From a virus, in IMG/VR virus record IMGVR_UViG_3300021960_000325, positions 1 through 30,829 of that record: a DNA stretch of 30,829 bases; one strand, given 5' to 3'. The notes below the pieces were generated by a model. The model ran no database searches. It was not told the DNA's origin and was given only the letters and a program-made list of their open reading frames with translations. Of this stretch, positions 5,895-12,565 are shown piece by piece. The translations under genes were made by a program, and so were the position numbers. Each line of letters opens with the position of its first letter. Positions within the stretch are counted from its first letter, which is position 1.

Positions 5895-6687
5895 AATTCT
5901 CATCTATATATTTTTTCAACAACTCTGCAAATTTTAAATGCACAGGTCTTTTAAAATGTCCTTCTGCTCTACGTTCCCACGGATAAGTTCTATTGCCCCA
6001 ATCACTAAATGTAAAAGTTTCAAACTTAAAAAATCTTTTATCGTCACTAAGTAAATCTCTGTATTTTTCTACACGACAGTCGTTAGGAGAATTCCATGCA
6101 TGAACATTTAAATGAAATAAGAAATTAATCTGTTTGCTTTCTAAAAACCCTTTTAACAACATAACTTGACTAAAAAATTTATCGTATTCTAATTTATCAT
6201 TCCATACGTATTCATTTAAAAATTTAACACTGTCAGCGTGACCAAAGTCCCAATAAGGTGTTCCGCTTTTCTCATCAACGAGCGTTTTTGCAATAGTAGG
6301 ATTAACAAAGTTTGTACCAAAGTAAGACATCTCAGGACTAGGTAATTGATCCCAGTATACACCACTGTTCTTTATCATATCCAGTCTATCTTTAATGTAT
6401 ATTTCGAATCTGTTAATGCTGGTCCATCCTATAAGGGCAAAAATCTTTGAAGTATCTACTCCTTCTTTTTCCAATCGAAGAACATCCATTACAGTTTGTC
6501 TAGCAATGAATTCGTTTGTAGCACCTGGTAGTGCTGTGTTGCTAACGTCGGGTATTCCCATTAGATCCGCTAGATGAATGGGATATGAATGTGCTTTGTT
6601 TTCTTCTGAAACATCTTTATCACCAAGTATTTCCATACCTGATGTAAAACTATCACCGCACGATATTAAAAAATTATACTTTTTCAT
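5887..6687 (-). CDS. SGNH/GDSL-like hydrolase
   Basis: A 266-aa protein with the blocks of SGNH hydrolases: block I SCGDSFTSG with the nucleophile Ser at about 13, block II NTALPGATNEF with the oxyanion Gly and Asn, a block III-like segment ALIGWTSINRFE, and a C-terminal His in GHFKRPVHLKFAELL as the likely catalytic His. The family removes acyl or acetyl groups from sugars and lipids. The 5' end overlaps the Nfu-like gene by 14 nt. Its place before the carbamoyltransferase suggests the two act on the same glycan or nucleotide, which is inference. Confidence 0.75.
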   Translation of the reverse strand: MKKYNFLISCGDSFTSGMEILGDKDVSEENKAHSYPIHLADLMGIPDVSNTALPGATNEFIARQTVMDVLRLEKEGVDTSKIFALIGWTSINRFEIYIKDRLDMIKNSGVYWDQLPSPEMSYFGTNFVNPTIAKTLVDEKSGTPYWDFGHADSVKFLNEYVWNDKLEYDKFFSQVMLLKGFLESKQINFLFHLNVHAWNSPNDCRVEKYRDLLSDDKRFFKFETFTFSDWGNRTYPWERRAEGHFKRPVHLKFAELLKKYIDENYD

Positions 6688-6970
6688 TTTTAAAATATGG
6701 ATCGTTGAAATTCGGATCGTCTTCCCCTATAACTACATTTATCTCCGGAACATAGTGTTTCATCATGTTTTCGATTCCATATTTTAAGGTTTGTGTTGAC
6801 CCTGCACATCCTGAACAGGCTCCACTCATTTGCAACTTTAAAGCACCTGTTGTAGAATCAAAATCAATGTATTTGACTATTCCTCCATGTGCTTGTACCG
6901 AAGGGTTAACTTTGGTTTCTAAAAGTTTTTCTATATCGTTTACTATTTCTTCTTTGGTTCTATCAGTCAT
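6674..6970 (-). CDS. NfuA/NifU C-terminal-domain Fe-S scaffold protein
   Basis: A 98-aa protein that matches the NifU C-terminal domain over most of its length. It has the Fe-S binding CxxC in GACSGCAGSTQTLK (Cys52 and Cys55), the preceding VNPSVQAHGG motif, and the expected alpha-beta pattern. The domain binds a 4Fe-4S cluster at a dimer interface and delivers it to apoproteins. It overlaps the primase gene by 8 nt and sits in the replication operon, so it is likely expressed early. A role in supplying clusters to phage or host enzymes is inferred. Confidence 0.92.
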   Translation of the reverse strand: MTDRTKEEIVNDIEKLLETKVNPSVQAHGGIVKYIDFDSTTGALKLQMSGACSGCAGSTQTLKYGIENMMKHYVPEINVVIGEDDPNFNDPYFKNEKV

Positions 6971-7979
6971 TAAAGTACGTCTTTGATTTTAATTTAATTT
7001 TAACTTGGTTCGATTCTATGCTGTTAATAATCTTGTTCATAACATATATTTTTCCATAACGCTTAACTGCTTCGTTTACATCTTTTACAGCAGGATCAGG
7101 CCACTCTGGAAAACCAACACTCCAATTATAATGTAATGCTGATTCGATCATATCAAGTCCTGCTTTATCAGTATCAGGTACCACTACTATATGGCGTCTT
7201 AAACCGTTTATAAGCGTCGCTTGTGCGTCTTTAACGTCATTGCTTAGTACTGCTACCCCGTCAATAGAAATAGCGTCTAAAGGACCTTCTACGACAAAAC
7301 AATAGTTTCTATCTTCGTTTTGAGCATCCAAGTTAAACACATAGCCAGGTTGACTATCTGTGATATATTTGGGTGAGCCATCGCCTATTTTTCTTGCAGT
7401 GTATCCGACTATGTCCCCTTGATAATAGAATGGTATAATCAGCCTTGACTTATATGAACCTTCTGGGGTCCACATGAAATCATAGTCATCTATCATCAGG
7501 CCTCTGCCAATTATATATTCGATGGCTCTCATGAGATCCGGATCAAGTCCACTTGGTTCAAGTGCCTTCCAATCAGCACACTCCATAATAGGTCTAGCAC
7601 CCATTGGCAGTTCTTTAGATTCAAACTTAGGTATATTAATCGAAATAGTTGATTGTACATCAGGACCATTTTCTTTTAATCTTAACGCTTCCAAACTACA
7701 TTTGGTTATGTCCGAATCTGGCACATTCAACCAACGCATTAACTTTCTCATCTTTACAGATAAGTTTCTTCCTGGTGTAAACGATGCTGTGTAGCCACAA
7801 TTGAAACAGTGATAACTTACAGTTCCATCACCATTTAACATAACTCCACCACGCTTACGCTTGTCAGCACTTTCTCCGTTGTGAACACAACAGGGTGCAT
7901 CAAAAGAAGTCCACCCACTAGGAGTAGTCTTTCTTTTTGAAGGTAAGAATGCTGTTAATACTTGCTGAATCGGATTCAT
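6963..7979 (-). CDS. 61: DNA primase, T4 gp61-like
   Basis: A 338-aa primase that makes RNA primers for the lagging strand together with gp41. The N-terminal zinc-binding region contains Cys30, Cys31, His33 and CFNCG (Cys58, Cys61). The TOPRIM domain shows the acidic Glu in FVVEGPLDAISIDG and the DxD in VVVPDTDKAGLDMI. Length agrees with T4 gp61 (342 aa). It is the first gene of its operon: a promoter with TTGACA and TAATAT separated by 17 nt puts the start site on the ATG, and no ribosome site is present. Confidence 0.92.
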   Translation of the reverse strand: MNPIQQVLTAFLPSKRKTTPSGWTSFDAPCCVHNGESADKRKRGGVMLNGDGTVSYHCFNCGYTASFTPGRNLSVKMRKLMRWLNVPDSDITKCSLEALRLKENGPDVQSTISINIPKFESKELPMGARPIMECADWKALEPSGLDPDLMRAIEYIIGRGLMIDDYDFMWTPEGSYKSRLIIPFYYQGDIVGYTARKIGDGSPKYITDSQPGYVFNLDAQNEDRNYCFVVEGPLDAISIDGVAVLSNDVKDAQATLINGLRRHIVVVPDTDKAGLDMIESALHYNWSVGFPEWPDPAVKDVNEAVKRYGKIYVMNKIINSIESNQVKIKLKSKTYFND

Positions 7980-7985
7980 AAGTAT

Positions 7986-8014
7986 ATATTACGATCTTAC
8001 TGTGATTTTGTCAA
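7986..8014 (-). promoter_or_regulatory. Sigma70-like promoter, TTGACA-17-TAATAT
   Basis: On the minus strand a perfect TTGACA (8009-8014) and TAATAT (7986-7991) are separated by 17 nt. The predicted +1 is 7979, the A of the primase ATG. The -35 element lies in the last codons of the upstream structural gene, so an early promoter is embedded in a late gene. Confidence 0.75.
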
Positions 8015-8795
8015 CCGTTCCGGTGTTCGAAATGTCTGGAGTATGCTGAAGTCTTACCCAACTATAAACGCCCGAAACATTAAAGTAATCATTTCCGGAA
8101 TAGTTGTTTAATGATACTGTAGAAACATCAACCCAAGTTGTTCCGTTGCCAGGTTGCGTTTCCAAAGTTGCTTGTAATTTAATTGAGCCTTTATAGCCTG
8201 TGGTTGTGTAAGAAACGGTATGTATTGAGTTCGCTCTCTTCCATTCTGGACTAGCATTGATCCAACTAGATGTGTAATCAACTATTCCAGAATTATCGCT
8301 TCTTGTGTTAGAACTAAAAGATGTAATAATTTCACTTTCGCTAAACGGTGAATACACCTTATCCTGTATTTCTAAAGTACCCTCTGCATCATGGTATGTG
8401 TTTGTGTATACGGGTTTATCAACCCCATTAACTGTTTGAATGATGCTGTACGTATAAAATTTTGAATTCAATCCAATTAGATCGTTTTCTGCGAGTACTA
8501 TTTGTACGACACCTCTGGTTGCTCTGGTCGATCCGTCATCAATTACAGTCATTGGTTTGTTTAGATAAGAAGCACCTGTTTCAGGGTTGTTTAGCACAAA
8601 TCTAAATGTTGTATTGTTAACACTAATAGGCTTTTGATCCTGATTCTTTACTGTAAATTTTAGGGTATTTGTAATACCTTTATAAACTTCTACATTTTTT
8701 TGATACATAGGTGCATATCCTTGACTTATAGTTACATCCAAATCGCTGTATACGGTATAACCGGTTTCATAAATATATAATGGTAACTTGAGCAT
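7989..8795 (-). CDS. Putative tail/baseplate structural protein (BppU-like N-domain)
   Basis: A 268-aa beta-rich protein. Residues about 25-130 (NVEVYKGITNTLKFTVKNQD, then FRFVLNNPETG and VVQIVLAENDL) resemble the Ig-like N-domain of baseplate upper proteins. Residues about 150-268 form a second beta-rich region with SIHTVSYTTTGYKGSIKLQA and ending DKITVRS, like a carbohydrate-binding or jelly-roll head. It is monocistronic behind a late box at 8821-8828, with an AAGGA ribosome site 12 nt before the ATG. Late control and fold pattern support a virion role; the exact tail part is not known. Confidence 0.7.
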   Translation of the reverse strand: MLKLPLYIYETGYTVYSDLDVTISQGYAPMYQKNVEVYKGITNTLKFTVKNQDQKPISVNNTTFRFVLNNPETGASYLNKPMTVIDDGSTRATRGVVQIVLAENDLIGLNSKFYTYSIIQTVNGVDKPVYTNTYHDAEGTLEIQDKVYSPFSESEIITSFSSNTRSDNSGIVDYTSSWINASPEWKRANSIHTVSYTTTGYKGSIKLQATLETQPGNGTTWVDVSTVSLNNYSGNDYFNVSGVYSWVRLQHTPDISNTGTVDKITVRS

Positions 8796-8801
8796 ATCAT
8801 T

Positions 8802-8830
8802 TTATCATCCTTACTACAAGTATTTATAAG
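8802..8830 (+). promoter_or_regulatory. Possible sigma70-like promoter overlapping the late box
   Basis: On the plus strand TTATCA (8802-8807) and TATAAG (8825-8830) are separated by 17 nt and would start transcription at 8837, one base before the ATG at 8838. The -10 shares bases with the late box on the other strand. The match is modest. Confidence 0.35.
8821..8828 (-). promoter_or_regulatory. Perfect late promoter box TATAAATA for the structural gene
   Basis: All eight bases match the T4 late consensus on the minus strand. The predicted +1 at 8815 leaves a 20-nt leader with an AAGGA site before the ATG at 8795. Confidence 0.75.
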
Positions 8831-8837
8831 AAAGAAG

Positions 8838-9212
8838 ATGACAAACATAGACCAGGACTTACAACAAAAATTCCCCTTTTTATCGTGTGTAAAGCACGGA
8901 CCAGTGGAATATATCTGCATTATTATTAATCAAGATGCATACGTTACAAGCGTTTACGACTATGCTAGTTGCAAGTCTGATAGTGAAAAATTATCACTAT
9001 TAGAATGTGGCGATGCTTGGTGGTGGGAATCTAACAGGAAGATACCAATCAATATTTTTATGAAGGCTGAGATGATTAAATTTAAGCATTTAATTAAAAC
9101 CTTTAATACCAAAGATATTGAACTAATGTTTGGACCTGTTGTTCGATTAAGCGATATTGCCGAAAAACGTGTTAAAAGAAAAAGCATTCAGTTAGTTCGT
9201 AAACTCAAATAA
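8838..9212 (+). CDS. Conserved T4-like marine phage protein, unknown function
   Basis: A 124-aa protein with a compact alpha-beta pattern: DQDLQQKFPFLSCVKHG, then EYICIIINQDAYVTSVYDY, the aromatic block GDAWWWESNRKIPINIF, and a basic C-terminus KRVKRKSIQLVRKLK. I recall proteins with the same WWWESNR-IPINIF and KR(R/K)SIQLVR blocks in marine T4-like phages, with no assigned function. It is the only plus-strand gene between two minus-strand early operons and overlaps the opposing membrane-protein gene by 8 bp. Confidence 0.85.
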   Translation: MTNIDQDLQQKFPFLSCVKHGPVEYICIIINQDAYVTSVYDYASCKSDSEKLSLLECGDAWWWESNRKIPINIFMKAEMIKFKHLIKTFNTKDIELMFGPVVRLSDIAEKRVKRKSIQLVRKLK

Positions 9213-9441
9213 TATTTGTAGTTCTATACTGAATCCAACTAAGATAGTCCACAACCAAAAGTTGGACTAACATTCCGACCGGTGACAAATATGTTCCAAA
9301 TAAAAGAAGCGGAATAATCCATAACCAAAGCATCAATCTAAAAAGATATTTTAAGGTAAATCTCTGTGGAACTGCCCACGTTAACCATGGACCTGGATCG
9401 TGGTAGTGTTTGTTTCTATAATCTTCAAACTCGTAATGCAT
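9205..9441 (-). CDS. 78-aa membrane protein
   Basis: The first about 30 residues are polar and aromatic (MHYEFEDYRNKHYHDPGPWL). They are followed by hydrophobic segments RLMLWLWIIPLLLFGTYL and PVGMLVQLLVVDYLSW, which could form one or two membrane helices. The start overlaps the stop of the DnaE-like gene (TAATG), so the two are translationally coupled. Function unknown. Confidence 0.75.
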   Translation of the reverse strand: MHYEFEDYRNKHYHDPGPWLTWAVPQRFTLKYLFRLMLWLWIIPLLLFGTYLSPVGMLVQLLVVDYLSWIQYRTTNII

Positions 9442-9998
9442 TAACTAATCTGTTCGCAAATTAAATTCATATGTACCACAATCGCGTGTGCATATGCAAC
9501 CGCGTGTGCTTTCTTAAAATAATAACTGCCGTCAGTCGGTTTCGTCCACACTTCCTTCATCACCGTATCCCACGATTGTCCAAGCAGATGTCTCTTCGCG
9601 GGTCTGATAATCGCTAGTACTGCCGCCAGTTGTTCTATACTCTGTGGTTTCATTGTTTGAAGTATAGTGCTGTGTTCTGCGACGTGAAATAAGTTGTTGC
9701 TGAAGTCTGGTTCGATAAGTAGTTCCCATAACGGCTCCTTTTGCAGTAATGTATTTAAATGTTCTTCATTTAAAACATCCTTATATATGTGAACATTCAA
9801 CATATCAATTTTAAAGTAACCTCTTTCATCTGCTACCTTATGATCAATAGTTGAAATATTTGTAAAGGGATCAACAGGAATGCTGTGAAAGTATACACCT
9901 GTATTGTGTTTCTTTCCTGTGTCTAGTTTTGCTTTATGATGTTTGAACTTTTCAAGAACAGTATCTCTGTCAAAAAAGTCTAAATCAATATCAGGCAT
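9441..9998 (-). CDS. Miniature DnaE-like protein (DNA polymerase III alpha core fragment)
   Basis: The 185-aa protein carries, in the correct order, the short motifs of bacterial Pol III alpha. PDIDLDFFDRD matches the PDFDVDF palm motif, so Asp5 and Asp7 correspond to the catalytic pair. HNTGVYFHSI matches the HAGGVVI region. ADERGYFKIDMLNVHIYKDV matches the VKFDFLGLRTL strand, with Asp65 in the place of the third catalytic Asp. NNLFHVAEHSTILQTMKPQS followed by AAVLAIIRPA matches VFQLES..ALFRPGP. FKKAHAVAYAHAIVVHM matches FNKSHAAAYALVSYQT. DnaE is over 1,100 aa, so PHP, most of the fingers, the beta-binding and OB parts are gone. Activity is unknown. Confidence 0.8.
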   Translation of the reverse strand: MPDIDLDFFDRDTVLEKFKHHKAKLDTGKKHNTGVYFHSIPVDPFTNISTIDHKVADERGYFKIDMLNVHIYKDVLNEEHLNTLLQKEPLWELLIEPDFSNNLFHVAEHSTILQTMKPQSIEQLAAVLAIIRPAKRHLLGQSWDTVMKEVWTKPTDGSYYFKKAHAVAYAHAIVVHMNLICEQIS

Positions 9999-10001
9999 CT
10001 T

Positions 10002-10187
10002 TTAATTCTTTCCCTTTTTTAATTTTCCAAGTGTTCGCTGGCGTCGAAAAATATCGCTTAATAGTTCTTGTTGACGCTGAGCCTTAACACCGTTTTTACG
10101 CATCTCTTCTAGTTCTGTAATTTTGTTGTCAATGCTCTTTTGCATAGCCTTAATATGAGCACTTAGATCTTCTTTGTTTTCAGTCAT
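10002..10187 (-). CDS. 61-aa coiled-coil protein
   Basis: A charged helical protein (SAHIKAMQKSIDNKITELEE, then QRQQELLSDIFRRQRTLGKL) ending in KKGKN. It overlaps the 38-aa gene upstream by 8 nt and leaves a 3-nt gap to the DnaE-like gene. No family recognised; its place suggests an accessory role in replication. Confidence 0.7.
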   Translation of the reverse strand: MTENKEDLSAHIKAMQKSIDNKITELEEMRKNGVKAQRQQELLSDIFRRQRTLGKLKKGKN

Positions 10188-10296
10188 TTAATTTCCATCC
10201 AAACACACTTGCTAAATTTCTGCCACTCATTTCTTCCTTGGTTGGCTTATAATTTCTCTTCATACCATACCCGTGTCCACCGGGCGTTTTTGTCAT
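10180..10296 (-). CDS. 38-aa micropeptide
   Basis: The sequence begins MTKTPGGHGYGMKRNYKPTK and continues EEMSGRNLASVFGWKLND. The Gly-rich HGYG start and the KPTKEEMSGRNLA block look conserved among T4-like marine phages as far as I recall. The ATG is 10 nt after the upstream stop and the 3' end overlaps the next gene by 8 nt. Function unknown. Confidence 0.6.
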   Translation of the reverse strand: MTKTPGGHGYGMKRNYKPTKEEMSGRNLASVFGWKLND

Positions 10297-10306
10297 GGTC
10301 TTTGGA

Positions 10307-10621
10307 TCAAAGGTTGTTTGTTCCTTGTACCTGTTCTTCTTTATTTTCTTCTTCATTTTCTATTTTTGTTGGTTTAGGCATTGGCATACCGCTTCTGTCA
10401 AACCATCTACCGTCTTCTGTTTCAAAACAAGGATATCTAAAATTATTTCCTTTTAAGTCTACCCTTATAATTGTTCTTCGATGTATTTTACCTGTGTATG
10501 TTGTTTGATCAGCATTTACAAGTTCATATTTTTCTAGTGATCCTTTTTGATATATTCTATCAAACGGTCCATCCGGCCCTTCGTTTGTTATAACCCTAGT
10601 ACCACTGGAATTAACTAACAT
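10307..10621 (-). CDS. 104-aa protein, unknown function
   Basis: The core is beta-rich (GTRVITNEGPDGPFDRIYQK, then YTGKIHRRTIIRVDLKGN and GRWFDRSGMPMPKP), followed by an acidic disordered tail with ENEEENKEEQ. A strong AAAGGAGG ribosome site lies just before the ATG inside the 3' end of the zinc-finger gene, which it overlaps by 11 nt. Not recognised. Confidence 0.75.
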   Translation of the reverse strand: MLVNSSGTRVITNEGPDGPFDRIYQKGSLEKYELVNADQTTYTGKIHRRTIIRVDLKGNNFRYPCFETEDGRWFDRSGMPMPKPTKIENEEENKEEQVQGTNNL

Positions 10622-11303
10622 TAGCCTCCTTTATTATTTCTTTTACTAATTCTACATCAGCCTTTTTCATATTAAACTTTTGTTTCCAATATATAACATC
10701 TAGTGCAGGTTCAATAATTGAAAGTTGTTCATCATTAAAACTTGCTAATAGTTTAACACCTTCTTTTGAATTTAGCAAGAGCCAAGGTGATACCAAACCG
10801 TTTCTAATATCATGTACTGCACGATTATGGTTAACGTATTTGAAATAATCCTGATATGGTGCTTCTTGTTTATCTCCCCAATCCATCATTGTTTGTAGTG
10901 ATCTTCTTACAGCACTTTCCACAGGCTCCAATTTAATCATTTCAAACATATACGTATCATACAATTCATCACGACACCAGTGATCTAATTTGACTCCGCT
11001 TTTAATTACGAATTCAATAAACTTCTCTGGATATATTGGATTAATGTTTACAACGAAACTTCCAAACTTAACAAACGCATTATAGTAACTGCTCTTACAA
11101 AACTCTGTATATGTTTTTGGTTTGGTCTTTTGAACTGTTTCGTAAAACTTATTAAATGCTAATAATCCAACCTGTACACGTTTTTCGTCTTTTTGTAATG
11201 CTCTACGCTTTGGCTCACACATATGAGCAATTAACGTTTTTTCTTTTTGAAACGCCTTACCGCAGTGTATACATTCATGGTCTTTTTCAATCGTTTGGAT
11301 CAT
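10611..11303 (-). CDS. Conserved phage protein with N-terminal zinc finger
   Basis: A 230-aa protein. The N-terminus holds a C2H2-like finger, CIHCGKAFQKEKTLIAHMC, followed by the basic PKRRALQKDEKRVQ. The remainder is helical, with conserved-looking blocks TYTEFCKSSYYNAFVKFG, INPIYPEKFIEFV and KLDHWCRDELYD. The family is common near replication genes in marine T4-like phages and probably binds nucleic acid. The frame is open to an ATG at 11366 with an AAGG site, but that start would overlap the gp62-like gene by 80 nt, so the ATG at 11303 (17-nt overlap) is preferred. Confidence 0.8.
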   Translation of the reverse strand: MIQTIEKDHECIHCGKAFQKEKTLIAHMCEPKRRALQKDEKRVQVGLLAFNKFYETVQKTKPKTYTEFCKSSYYNAFVKFGSFVVNINPIYPEKFIEFVIKSGVKLDHWCRDELYDTYMFEMIKLEPVESAVRRSLQTMMDWGDKQEAPYQDYFKYVNHNRAVHDIRNGLVSPWLLLNSKEGVKLLASFNDEQLSIIEPALDVIYWKQKFNMKKADVELVKEIIKEANVS

Positions 11304-11736
11304 GTTCTTTAATGTATTCCGTTTGTTCACTTTTTGACATAATAGTTGATAGGGTTGTTGCATCATCCACCTTCATATTAGGATTTTTATCTAACAGTAC
11401 TTGCTCGAATTTATTCTTTGCTTGTTTCTTTGGAGCCGCCAAATATTGATGGAAGAAATTTTCGTATGCACCACACATAGCCATAAGTTTCCACAATAAG
11501 CCTTTGTGATTCTTACTCAGTGTCCAATGATGTTTGTTTACAAACTCGTTGGTCATTTCCAAATAATGTTCTTGGAAAAACTGATCGCCCTTAATGTTGC
11601 TAACATAACGCATAGCAATAAATGGAGCAAACAGTTTCTTATCGTCATCGGATAGTTTATCATACCAATCTTTATCACGACGATCTACTGCCTTAAGCAT
11701 GGATTTTAAATCAAGGAATTTCTTTTTCTCAGCCAT
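11287..11736 (-). CDS. 62: Clamp-loader small subunit, gp62-like
   Basis: A 149-aa helical protein. The segment DWYDKLSDDDKKLFAPFIAM followed by RYVSNIKG, and the later LLWKLMAMCGAYENFFHQYL, resemble gp62 of T4-like phages. There gp62 joins gp44 to load the gp45 sliding clamp. T4 gp62 is 187 aa, so this one is somewhat short. gp44 and gp45 are not in the window. It heads its operon behind TTGACA-17-TAATAT with the ATG at the predicted start site and no ribosome site. The assignment is by motif pattern and could be wrong in detail. Confidence 0.65.
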   Translation of the reverse strand: MAEKKKFLDLKSMLKAVDRRDKDWYDKLSDDDKKLFAPFIAMRYVSNIKGDQFFQEHYLEMTNEFVNKHHWTLSKNHKGLLWKLMAMCGAYENFFHQYLAAPKKQAKNKFEQVLLDKNPNMKVDDATTLSTIMSKSEQTEYIKEHDPND

Positions 11737-11741
11737 AACTT

Positions 11742-11770
11742 ATATTAACACCTTTGTGGATAATTGTCAA
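11742..11770 (-). promoter_or_regulatory. Sigma70-like promoter, TTGACA-17-TAATAT
   Basis: A perfect TTGACA (11765-11770) and TAATAT (11742-11747) on the minus strand are separated by 17 nt. Five nt separate the -10 from the ATG at 11736, so the transcript should be leaderless. The promoter fills the whole gap after the dehydrogenase gene. Confidence 0.75.
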
Positions 11771-12565
11771 CTACTCACGCATTCCATTGAATACTGTTTT
11801 TTTAAATTTGGCATTATCTTCATCTATAGTTTCAATTAACTTGAGATCAATATCCAATTTTTTCATTAGTTGTCCTAATGCCTTAGTATCCTTTGGTAAG
11901 CACATACCACCATAACCACGTAAGCCAGGATTTACATCCAAATACATATCAGTTGCTTTACCTGTTTTGATGTAAGCATTTTTAATAGTAGTATAATCGC
12001 AATCCAGTTTTTCACAAATTTCATACATTACGTTTGCAAATGTAACACGTAGACTTGCATATACGTTGTTATAATACTTTAATACTTCTGCTTCGTTTGG
12101 TGTTAGATGTTCTGTAAACTTTGGTAAGTCGCCGTGTGCTTGAACTAATTTTCTGTATACCCAAATATCGTGTGTGCCAATTGCAAGTAATTTGTGATTG
12201 TTAATAAAATCATCTTCAGCACAGCGTTCTCTCAAAAATTCTGGAACAAAACAAATAGTAAGATTTTTAAATTTGTCAATCATACTTTGTGTAAATCCAG
12301 GAACCACAGTTGACCTAATAGCAATTATACCTTTGTAGTGTACACTATCAAGTTCTGTAATAACACTTTCTATAATGCTTGTATCACATTCGCCTTCTTC
12401 TGTGCTAGGAGTAGGAACACAAACAAAAACTATTTCACAATCTGCTACATCACGAATTGTTGTTTTTAATTTTATATCATGAGTCTTAACAGTGTGTCCA
12501 AGATATTCAAATCCTTTTAGATTTGCTGTACCTACTGCTCCTATACCCACTATACCTAAGTTCAT
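11771..12565 (-). CDS. UDP-glucose/GDP-mannose 6-dehydrogenase family, truncated
   Basis: The family oxidises nucleotide-sugar C6 to uronate with NAD+. Residues 1-120 form the Rossmann domain with GIVGIGAVGTA, VFVCVPTPS and RSTVVPG. Residues about 150-250 form the central helical domain, with NNVYASLRVTFAN and the catalytic Cys222 in GGMCLPKDTKALG. It stops at 264 aa, while the family is usually 400-450 aa; the C-terminal UDP-binding domain is missing. AAGGAGA lies 7 nt before the ATG, and the start overlaps the epimerase stop (ATGA). It may use a different substrate carrier or act with another subunit. Confidence 0.88.
   Translation of the reverse strand: MNLGIVGIGAVGTANLKGFEYLGHTVKTHDIKLKTTIRDVADCEIVFVCVPTPSTEEGECDTSIIESVITELDSVHYKGIIAIRSTVVPGFTQSMIDKFKNLTICFVPEFLRERCAEDDFINNHKLLAIGTHDIWVYRKLVQAHGDLPKFTEHLTPNEAEVLKYYNNVYASLRVTFANVMYEICEKLDCDYTTIKNAYIKTGKATDMYLDVNPGLRGYGGMCLPKDTKALGQLMKKLDIDLKLIETIDEDNAKFKKTVFNGMRE

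Noticed and set aside
9532-9729. Frame of 65 codons inside the DnaE-like gene, Thr/Arg-rich
   Set aside because: It lies fully inside the DnaE-like gene on the same strand in another frame, has no ribosome site, and its composition reflects the shifted frame.
10401-10420. TTGACA on the minus strand inside the 104-aa gene
   Set aside because: No -10 element lies at a suitable distance.
10209-10508. Plus-strand frame of 99 codons opposite the 104-aa gene
   Set aside because: It runs antisense to two minus-strand genes with tight junctions and strong ribosome sites, and looks like low-complexity antisense sequence.
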